A stretch of 64,000 nucleotides of DNA from JAEXNA01 sp041676625 (GTDB lineage: Bacteria > Vulcanimicrobiota > Xenobia > Xenobiales > JADMJV01): contig JBAYRN010000006.1 of NCBI GenBank assembly GCA_041676625.1, forward strand, positions 1-64,000, written 5' to 3'. Positions 35,996-43,429 of this stretch are shown piece by piece. The translations under genes and the position numbers were made by a program. Positions within the stretch are counted from its first letter, which is position 1. Each line of letters begins with the position of its first letter. The notes beneath the pieces were generated by a model. It made no database searches. It was not told the origin of the DNA and saw only the letters and a list, made by a program, of their open reading frames with translations.

Positions 35996-37291
35996 ATGGA
36001 TTCCGCTGGTCGGTGGCAACAGGCGGCCGTTTCGGCCTGGTTGTGCCTGTGGTTCGTCCTGGTCTACAACGGTTGCAACTACCTGGCCTCGCAGCGGGAG
36101 TTCGTGGGCACTTGCGCCTACGACTGGGAACTCAACCTGTTCCCCTTCCTCCCCATTCTTATCATCCCGTACTGGTCGATCGATCTGTTTTTTGTGCTGG
36201 CGCCGTTTCTCATCAAACAACGATTCGAACTGGGTCAACATCTCAAGAGGGTCACCTTCGGTATCGCCGTGGCGGGCTTCTTCTTTCTCTTCTTCCCGCT
36301 CCAGTTAGTAACCCCGGCCCCCCCGGTCCAAGGTTGGTTGCAGCCTTTTTTCGGCGCCCTCGAAAATTTTAACAACTTCTATAACTGCGCACCCAGCCTG
36401 CATATCGTGCTCCGCATCAACCTGTTGATGATTTATCTCCCCCTGTGCAGGGGGAGATGGCGGTGGGTCCTGGGTGCCTGGTTTTTTCTGATCGGCATCT
36501 CCACGCTGTTCTGCTACCAGCACCATCTGATGGACGTCATCACCGGTCAGTTGCTGGGGCTTTTCTGTCTCTGGTTGTTTCCGTCGGTGCGGTTTCAGCC
36601 TCCCCATCGAGACCCCGGGCAGGGCATCAACGCCCGTCCCAGGATCGGGTATTACTACGGAGCCACCAGTGGGTTTCTGGTGCTTCTGACCGTCGCCGGG
36701 TGGCCGGAGAGCGTCCTGCTCCTATGGCCCGCCCTGGCCCTGTTTGTGGTGGCCGGGGCCTATCTGGGAGGCGGACCCACCTGGCTTCGTAAGGACCAGG
36801 GTAAACAGCTACCGGGCGCCCGCATGCTGCTGGCGCCCTATCACTGGTCAGCCGCTCTCAGCGCCCTCTACTTCAACTCCGGCAGAAAGCCGTACCGGGA
36901 GTTGCGACCGGGGATCCTCCTGGGGCGTCGCCTGGCCGAGGCGGAGGCCGCTGAAATAGACGTGGAAGCCGTCCTCGATCTCACCGCCGAGTATGAAGAA
37001 GCTCCAAGTTTTCTGACCAAAGCCTATCTCAACATACCGATCCTCGACCTCACCAGCCCCTCCCTCGAGCAGTTGCAAGCCGCCGTCGGACACATCCAGG
37101 GCCACTCGAGTTGCTACATCCACTGCAGCCTGGGCCGAGGCCGAACCGCAACCGTGGCCATCGCCTACCTGATCTCCCAGGGCTCCACCCTGGCGGAAGC
37201 CCTGGACGAGGTCACCCGCCTCCAACCCGAACTCCGCCTGGCCCCGGGAGCCTGGGAGGTCTTGCAGCAGTATGAGCTCAGATCGGCTTAA
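35996..37291 (+). CDS. PAP2 and dual-specificity phosphatase fusion (YnbD-like)
   Basis: 431 residues. The N-terminal two thirds hold several membrane helices with PAP2 motifs CAPSLH and YQHHLMDVITG; the C-terminus is a dual-specificity-type cysteine phosphatase with the active-site loop HCSLGRGRT. The arrangement and length match E. coli YnbD. It follows the YnbC-like gene after 9 nt. Both phosphatase units could act on lipid phosphates, as seen for phosphatidylglycerophosphate phosphatases of the DSP fold. A perfect 11-bp inverted repeat lies inside the gene at 36435-36458. Confidence 0.85.
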   Translation: MDSAGRWQQAAVSAWLCLWFVLVYNGCNYLASQREFVGTCAYDWELNLFPFLPILIIPYWSIDLFFVLAPFLIKQRFELGQHLKRVTFGIAVAGFFFLFFPLQLVTPAPPVQGWLQPFFGALENFNNFYNCAPSLHIVLRINLLMIYLPLCRGRWRWVLGAWFFLIGISTLFCYQHHLMDVITGQLLGLFCLWLFPSVRFQPPHRDPGQGINARPRIGYYYGATSGFLVLLTVAGWPESVLLLWPALALFVVAGAYLGGGPTWLRKDQGKQLPGARMLLAPYHWSAALSALYFNSGRKPYRELRPGILLGRRLAEAEAAEIDVEAVLDLTAEYEEAPSFLTKAYLNIPILDLTSPSLEQLQAAVGHIQGHSSCYIHCSLGRGRTATVAIAYLISQGSTLAEALDEVTRLQPELRLAPGAWEVLQQYELRSA

Positions 37292-37351
37292 TGCTCGCCC
37301 AAAGGGATGAATCCGCCAAACCGGAAGCCTCCCCACTGAAAGGAAAATTGC

Positions 37352-39274
37352 GTGTGCGGAATTGCCGGGGTTTTTGGTAGAAGCGACCCCGAGATAGTGG
37401 CCAGGATGCTGGGGGTGCTCGCGCACCGGGGCCCGGACGATCAACACCTGGTGCACGGAGACGGCTTTACCCTGGGAGCCCGGCGTCTCTCCATCGTCGA
37501 CTCACTCAAGGGGCGGCAACCGCTCTCGGTCGGCAAGCCGCCCATCTGGGCTGCCCAAAACGGCGTGATCTGCAACTTCCGAGAGGTCCGCGAGGAGCTT
37601 ATAAAAGCTGAAGCGGGGCAGCGTTTCTTCACCGATGGGGATACCGAACTCATCCCCCATCTTTACCGGGCGTATGGACTTGAGTTTCCCAGAAAACTCG
37701 AAGGCATGTACGCCATCAGTCTGTTCGACGAAGTCCGCCGGCAGGGCGTGTTGGTGCGGGACCGGGCGGGCGAGAAGCCGCTTTATTATCTGGAGCACGA
37801 AGGGGCGCTGTGGTACGCCTCGGAGATCAAGGCGTTGCTTCAGGTGCCGGGGTTTCAGCGTAGTCTGAACCTGGAGGCGGTCCATCACTTTCTGAGCTAC
37901 AAAAACGTGCCGGGCCCCCTCTCCATCTTTCAGGGGATCAAGCAGCTCCCCCCGGCGCACCGGCTGCTCTGGAAAGAGGGAGCCGCTCCTTCTCTCCAGC
38001 CTTACTGGCGTCTCAATTGGGCACCACTGGAAGATACGCTAGAGGAGGCGGAGCTGGCCGAGGAGTTTCTCTGCTTGCTAAAAACCGGAGTTCGACGGCG
38101 GCTGCTCTCCGACGGGCCGGTGGGGCTTTTTTTGTCCGGGGGGATCGACAGCAGCCTGGTCACCGCCCTTGCCGCCGAGCTCTCTCCAAACCGGCTCAAG
38201 ACTTTCACCCTGGCCTACCCCAGCGGCTCTTCCACCCCGGGCAAGGAACTCGATCTTCGCTGCGCGCGGGAAGTTGCAGAGCGATACGGCACCGATCACC
38301 ACGAAGCGTTTACCACCCCTTCCGACTTTCAGCGAGAGTTTCCAGACATCATCAGCCATTTCGATGAGCCGTTTGCAGGGGCGGTCAGCACCTATTTTCT
38401 GGCCCGCCTGGTCTCAAAGCACGGCAAAGTCGCCCTCTCGGGCGACGGCAGCGACGAACTTTTCGGATCGTATCGCACTCACCGCCTGGCTCGTCCACTA
38501 GCCGAGCTTTCCAGAGTTAGTGGAAAGCCCGGCGAAGAGTGGCATTGGAAGCACCGCTTGAGCGTCTTCACCGACGACGAGAAACGAGCCCTCTACTCGG
38601 GCTCTTCTAGAGATGCGTTTGCGACCTACTCCACAAGCGATCACCTGCAAGCGGTCTTCGGCGATCTCACCGCCCGGGATCCCACCAATCGGATTCTGGA
38701 GTCGGAATTTCTCACTCAGCTACCGGATCAGGTGCTGGCCTTCAGCGACCGCCTCTCCATGGCTCATGGACTGGAGGTCCGGACAGCTTTCCTGGACACC
38801 CGGGTCATGGAGTTCGTGGCTCGCCTACCTGAACGCTTCAAGATCCGGAACAAGCGAGTGAAGGCCATGCTGAAGACCGCTGCCGGACCGCTTCTCCCGA
38901 GTTCGGTGATCGACCGCTCCAAAGAAGGTTTCGTCCTTCCGGTCAACCGCTGGCTGCAGGGGTGCCTCTTTACCTACGCGAAGGAGGCCCTCGCCCCTTC
39001 AGAACTGGCCCGGCACGATCTGTTTGACCAGGCGGAAGTTCAACGGCTGCTCACCGAATTTCAGAGCGGGAAGTCCAGCCTTGCCAACAAGATTTTGAGC
39101 CTTCTCTCCTTTCAGATTTGGTATGACGTCTATATGACCCGGCAACTACCCGTGCCGCTGGGCGAAGCGGCCAGGGTGATGGTGGAACAAAGCGGAGGAG
39201 ACAAAAAGTTGGTGACATACCAGATCGCTTCAGCGAAGGTGTCAGGAGTATCACGCCCGGAGGTCCTGATTTAG
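37352..39274 (+). CDS. Glutamine-hydrolysing asparagine synthetase-like amidotransferase, copy 1
   Basis: 640 residues. After the start (GTG 37352, with AAGGA upstream) Cys2 is the glutaminase nucleophile (MCGIAGVFG), followed by AHRGPDD. The synthetase domain has the ATP PP-loop LSGGIDSS and GDGSDELFG. AsnB-type enzymes amidate a carboxylate with glutamine nitrogen. Two adjacent paralogues and a downstream GT4 enzyme suggest amidation of a sugar acid or lipid-linked substrate in surface-polymer synthesis rather than asparagine supply, but either is possible. Confidence 0.85.
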   Translation: MCGIAGVFGRSDPEIVARMLGVLAHRGPDDQHLVHGDGFTLGARRLSIVDSLKGRQPLSVGKPPIWAAQNGVICNFREVREELIKAEAGQRFFTDGDTELIPHLYRAYGLEFPRKLEGMYAISLFDEVRRQGVLVRDRAGEKPLYYLEHEGALWYASEIKALLQVPGFQRSLNLEAVHHFLSYKNVPGPLSIFQGIKQLPPAHRLLWKEGAAPSLQPYWRLNWAPLEDTLEEAELAEEFLCLLKTGVRRRLLSDGPVGLFLSGGIDSSLVTALAAELSPNRLKTFTLAYPSGSSTPGKELDLRCAREVAERYGTDHHEAFTTPSDFQREFPDIISHFDEPFAGAVSTYFLARLVSKHGKVALSGDGSDELFGSYRTHRLARPLAELSRVSGKPGEEWHWKHRLSVFTDDEKRALYSGSSRDAFATYSTSDHLQAVFGDLTARDPTNRILESEFLTQLPDQVLAFSDRLSMAHGLEVRTAFLDTRVMEFVARLPERFKIRNKRVKAMLKTAAGPLLPSSVIDRSKEGFVLPVNRWLQGCLFTYAKEALAPSELARHDLFDQAEVQRLLTEFQSGKSSLANKILSLLSFQIWYDVYMTRQLPVPLGEAARVMVEQSGGDKKLVTYQIASAKVSGVSRPEVLI

Positions 39275-39277
39275 ATC

Positions 39278-41248
39278 ATGTGCGGAATCGCCGGTATTTA
39301 CCAGGGCGACGGACAGCCCGTGCCGCGGGAAGAACTCGAGCGGATGAACGACCTGCAGTCCCACCGAGGACCGGATGGCCACGATGTCTTCCTGGACCAG
39401 GAGGTAGGGTTGGGGCACCGCCGTTTGGCCATCATCGATCTCAGCCCAGCCGGTCACCAACCCCTCACTCTAGAGGGGCACACCATCACCTATAACGGCG
39501 AGGTCTACAACTATCGTGAGTTGCGAAAGGAGCTGGAGAGCCTGGGCCACAGCTTTCGCTCCGATTGTGATACTGAAGTTCTGCTCCGTAGCTATCTCCA
39601 GTGGGGAAAGGACTGCGTCAAGCGGTTCAACGGCATGTTTGCTTTTGCCATCTGGGACGCCGGGCAGCGGGTCTTATTCTGCGCCCGGGATCGCCTGGGT
39701 ATCAAGCCATTTTTCTACTGCCAGGAAGGCACCCGATTCGAGTTTGCTTCCGAACTGAAGGCCCTGCTCCGAAAGCCAGAGCGGCGGATTCCCCGGCTTC
39801 GCACCCTGGTACGTTTTCTGGGCGAAGGTCTGGTGGACGACGAATGGGATACCTTCTTTCAATCCACTCAAATGCTGCCCCCGGCGCACACCATGACGGT
39901 CTCTGCCCGAGGGATCCAGCTGGAGCGTTACTGGCGAATCGACCCCACCAAGAACTGGAGAGAATTTGCCGGTGAGAGTCGCCTGAGTCTGCCCGCTCAT
40001 CCGGATCGTCAGGTGGAGGGCTACCTGCCGAATAATCCTGAGCTGACAGAAGCCGCAGAGATCTTCCGAGGGCTCTTTAGGGAGTCGGTCAACCTGCGAC
40101 TCCGCTCCGACGTGCCGGTGGGCACTTGCCTCTCTGGAGGCCTGGATTCAAGCTCCGTGGTCACCTGCGCCTCGGAGATCCTGGATCGGCCGGTGGAGAC
40201 CTTTTCCAGCATTTACCCCGACCGGGGATACGACGAAAAGCGATTCATCGACGACGTGGTCGAAGCTTGCCGGACCAACCCTCACCCCGTGCTCTCGGAC
40301 GGTCAGGATCTGCCGGACCTTTTCGACGCCCTAGTCTGGGCCCAGGATGAGCCCACCGCAGGACCCACCCTCTACAGCCAGTGGAAGGTCATGGAGACCG
40401 CCCAAAAGAGTGTGACCGTATTGCTCGACGGACAGGGGGGCGACGAGGTGCTGGCCGGCTATCATCACTATTTCCGAGAATATCTTTCCGAACTGGCCCG
40501 GAGCCTTCTCAAGGAAAAGAAAGACCTGAGCCAGGTCATGCAAGCAGCCGGGGTGATCAGGGAAGTCACCGGCGTTGATCACACGGCTCTGGCGGAGCGA
40601 GCGATCCGCCGGGCCAAGCGACCCAAATTTCTGAAGCTCTTTCAAAAAGAGCGTCCGGGCCGGGTGAAGACCCCTGCTATCCTGCATCCCGATCTCGCCT
40701 CTCAGGTCTCCCGAAGCGACGCCACCCGCATGGATGTGGATCGGATCTTCGACAACAGCTTGAGCCAGAAAATGTACGACGACCTGGTACGATTTTCGAT
40801 TCCGCCGCTGTTGCGCTACGAAGACCGCAACTCCATGGCGTTTTCCCTGGAGGCCCGGGTGCCCTTTCTGGATCACCGCCTGGTGGAGTACTGCTTCGCT
40901 CTGCCCAGCGAGTTCAAGATCGATCCCCCTCACACCAAACTGGTGCTGCGGCATGCCATGAACGGCCGCCTGCCCGGATCGGTGACCACCCGCCAGGACA
41001 AGCTCGGCTACCCCACCCCCATGGCCAACTGGTTTCGAGAGGGGTTGAACAGCTGGCTCAGCGATCACCTGCACTCGGCCAGCTTTAAGGAGTGCGAACT
41101 CCTGCACGTACCGGCCTGTATGAAGGTGTATGAAGAGCACATGGCAGGAGCCGACCGGTCCTGGGAGCTATGGAGAATACTGAACACCTGGCGATGGAAT
41201 GAGCTTTTCATCAAAGGAAAGGGTTATCACGGGAGTCTCATAGGATGA
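39278..41248 (+). CDS. Glutamine-hydrolysing asparagine synthetase-like amidotransferase, copy 2
   Basis: 656 residues, only 3 nt after copy 1 and sharing its layout: Cys2 nucleophile (MCGIAGIYQG), SHRGPDG, PP-loop LSGGLDSS, and DGQGGDEVLAGY in the synthetase domain. The two copies are clearly diverged, so this is not a recent duplication. In this family the adjacent acidic residues of GGDE help activate the carboxylate with ATP. The stop overlaps the GT4 start (ATGA). Work together with copy 1 in one pathway is inferred from the operon. Confidence 0.88.
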   Translation: MCGIAGIYQGDGQPVPREELERMNDLQSHRGPDGHDVFLDQEVGLGHRRLAIIDLSPAGHQPLTLEGHTITYNGEVYNYRELRKELESLGHSFRSDCDTEVLLRSYLQWGKDCVKRFNGMFAFAIWDAGQRVLFCARDRLGIKPFFYCQEGTRFEFASELKALLRKPERRIPRLRTLVRFLGEGLVDDEWDTFFQSTQMLPPAHTMTVSARGIQLERYWRIDPTKNWREFAGESRLSLPAHPDRQVEGYLPNNPELTEAAEIFRGLFRESVNLRLRSDVPVGTCLSGGLDSSSVVTCASEILDRPVETFSSIYPDRGYDEKRFIDDVVEACRTNPHPVLSDGQDLPDLFDALVWAQDEPTAGPTLYSQWKVMETAQKSVTVLLDGQGGDEVLAGYHHYFREYLSELARSLLKEKKDLSQVMQAAGVIREVTGVDHTALAERAIRRAKRPKFLKLFQKERPGRVKTPAILHPDLASQVSRSDATRMDVDRIFDNSLSQKMYDDLVRFSIPPLLRYEDRNSMAFSLEARVPFLDHRLVEYCFALPSEFKIDPPHTKLVLRHAMNGRLPGSVTTRQDKLGYPTPMANWFREGLNSWLSDHLHSASFKECELLHVPACMKVYEEHMAGADRSWELWRILNTWRWNELFIKGKGYHGSLIG

Positions 41249-42495
41249 GCCGAATAGCAATGTTCGTCTTCAACGACGGCAATCACGACCAAAGAGTCCA
41301 CAAACAAGCCCAGGCGCTGGGGTGGCGGGGCCACGAGGTACGGGTCTACTGCTTTCTAACCCCCGGTCAGAAACCCCGAGAAAAACGCGACGGCTACCTT
41401 CTGTTGCGCGAGGATCAGCGCACCCACGGCGCCCGCTTCTTCGACGATCAGATCATGGGTCGGATCTTTCCAAGAAAAAAAACTTCCGTGAAAACCGAAC
41501 AGAAGGTGGAGTTGCCCCCGGATCGCCCGCCCGTGCGTCCTTGCCCCATGCCCGTGGTCGAGCTTCAGGAGCGAGCTCTCCCTGATCAAAAGCAGCACTG
41601 GAGGTACATCGAGCGGATCAACGGGGTGTGGGTAGAGAGAGCCGCCGACTGGAAGCCCGACCTGGTGCAAGCCCACGATTTAGACGCCTTGAGAGCCGCC
41701 GTCACCCTGGCGGAGCAACTGGACGTACCGGTGATCTACGATACCCACGAACTGTGGAGCGGCCAGGCCTTCATCGACTCCCGGGAAGCGGTAGAGTATT
41801 GGGACGCCCTGGAGCGGGAGCTGATCGCAAAGACCGACGCGGTCCTGACCGTGAACGAGCCCCTGGCCGAGATCCTCAAAGAGCGCTTCAGTCTGGATGA
41901 AGTGATGGCCCTTCACAATTGCCAGGAGTCTCAACCGGTGCCTACCCGCAAGCCCAACGCTAAACCGGTGGCGCTCTATCAGGGGGCCTACATCCCCCAT
42001 CGTGGCCTGGAACAGGTGATCGCTGCGGCCGCTCTGACCGAAAAGGTTCAGATCGCCCTGCGGGGCTTCGGGAGCAGCGAGCCCGAACTCCGGGCTTTGG
42101 ATCGAGAGGGTCGAGTGCAGTGGTGGGAGCCGGTGCCCGGTCCGCGCGTGGTGGAGGCCGCCTCCCAGGCCGACATCGGACTGATCCCGTTTCTGCCGGT
42201 CTGCCTCAACAAGTATTACTCCACCCCCAACAAACTGTTCGAGTACATGTCCGCCGGTTTAGCCATCGCCGGTTCCGACATTCCGGAGATCGCCCGCTTT
42301 GTCAACGAGCACCAGATCGGTGAACTGTTCGACCCCTTCTCTCCTTCAGATATCGCCCGAGCCCTGGACACCATCGTCGACTCCGGAAGGCTCCAGGAGA
42401 TGCAAACACGAGCCCGGGCGGCTACCGAAAGCCGCTGGAACTGGGAAGAACAGATAGCACCCTACCTGGAATTGGTGGATTCTTTGTTGAAATAA
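41245..42495 (+). CDS. Glycosyltransferase family 4-like (GT-B)
   Basis: 416 residues. The N-terminal domain begins RIAMFVFNDGNHDQRVHKQA, a form seen in surface-polysaccharide GT4 enzymes, with VIYDTHELWSG in the middle. The donor domain has VALYQGAYIPHRGL, and the FEYMSAGLAIAGSDIPE stretch carries the family acidic site. It is the last gene of the asnB pair operon, overlapping copy 2 by 4 nt, and convergent with parB with a 6-nt gap. Acceptor and sugar are unknown. Confidence 0.85.
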   Translation: MSRIAMFVFNDGNHDQRVHKQAQALGWRGHEVRVYCFLTPGQKPREKRDGYLLLREDQRTHGARFFDDQIMGRIFPRKKTSVKTEQKVELPPDRPPVRPCPMPVVELQERALPDQKQHWRYIERINGVWVERAADWKPDLVQAHDLDALRAAVTLAEQLDVPVIYDTHELWSGQAFIDSREAVEYWDALERELIAKTDAVLTVNEPLAEILKERFSLDEVMALHNCQESQPVPTRKPNAKPVALYQGAYIPHRGLEQVIAAAALTEKVQIALRGFGSSEPELRALDREGRVQWWEPVPGPRVVEAASQADIGLIPFLPVCLNKYYSTPNKLFEYMSAGLAIAGSDIPEIARFVNEHQIGELFDPFSPSDIARALDTIVDSGRLQEMQTRARAATESRWNWEEQIAPYLELVDSLLK

Positions 42496-42501
42496 GATCC
42501 T

Positions 42502-43353
42502 TTAGTAGAAGCTGCTGGAGTGGGAGCGGCGATCCATTCGCTCTCCCAGGTAGATGAGCCGTTCCACGATCCGCTCCAGTTGCACGCCGTCGTCGTACTG
42601 AAGCTCGATTTTGCCCTTCTCTTTACGGTTTTGGCGAATATTTACGGTCACTCCCCACTGCCGGGTCAGGTGGTCCTGAATCTCCTGCCAGTCCGGAGAG
42701 AGTTCGACCCGTTCGCGCTTCGGTTTTTTGACTCCCTCGCGCACCAGGCGCACCAACTCTTCAGTCTGCCGCACCGACAGATCGTCGTTCTTGATCCGGT
42801 GCCAGACCTCCATCTGCTCCCGTTCCTTCTCCAGGGAAAGGATCGCCCGGGCGTGACCGGCCGAAATTTCGCCCTCTTGTACGCTGCGCCGAATGGCCAT
42901 GGGCAGACTCAAAAGGCGTAGAGCGTTGGTGATGGAGGGGCGGCTCTTACCCACCTTCTGGGCCAGCTCTTCCTGGGTGAGATTGTGCTCCCGCAAGAGG
43001 TGACTGTAGGCCTGAGCGGTTTCGATGGGATCCAGATCTTCGCGCTGGATGTTTTCGATCAGGGCCACCTGCAGCAATCGAGACTCGGTCATCTCCTCGA
43101 TGATCACCGGAACCTGCTTTAGTCCGGCCATTCGACTGGCCCGACAGCGACGCTCCCCCACCACCAGACGATAGCCGTCTCCTTCCCGGGTGCAGATCAC
43201 CGGTTGGATGATGCCGTGCTCGGTGATGGAGGCCGCCAGATCCTCCAGCGCCTTCTGTTGAAAAATCTTTCTAGGCTGTAGCGGATTGAACATGATTCTG
43301 TCCAGATCCACCATCTGTATCGACCGCTGTTGGCCAGGTTTCTTAGTCACCAC
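42502..43353 (-). CDS. parB: ParB/Spo0J-type chromosome-partition CTPase
   Basis: 283 residues. The N-terminal CTP-binding domain has GIIQPVI, the box-II motif GERRCRA and ENIQREDLDPIE; a helix-turn-helix follows (LTQEELAQKVGKSRPSITNALRLLSLP); the C-terminus is a probable dimer domain. ParB spreads from parS sites and loads SMC. The frame begins GTG-GTG; the second GTG (43350) is better spaced from the GGAGG upstream. No parA is adjacent or elsewhere in the window, unlike the usual parAB pair between rsmG and the origin. The SMC gene is about 16 kb away. Confidence 0.92.
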   Translation of the reverse strand: MVTKKPGQQRSIQMVDLDRIMFNPLQPRKIFQQKALEDLAASITEHGIIQPVICTREGDGYRLVVGERRCRASRMAGLKQVPVIIEEMTESRLLQVALIENIQREDLDPIETAQAYSHLLREHNLTQEELAQKVGKSRPSITNALRLLSLPMAIRRSVQEGEISAGHARAILSLEKEREQMEVWHRIKNDDLSVRQTEELVRLVREGVKKPKRERVELSPDWQEIQDHLTRQWGVTVNIRQNRKEKGKIELQYDDGVQLERIVERLIYLGERMDRRSHSSSFY

Positions 43354-43429
43354 AGGACCTCCGTGAAGTTCTTGTCAAACTCCTATACGGAATATTATTC
43401 AACTTTCCTGGAAATGAAGGAATGTCAGG

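Noticed and set aside
35003..36241. 412-codon open frame on the minus strand
   Set aside because: Antisense to the YnbC- and YnbD-like genes; low-complexity, no family motif.
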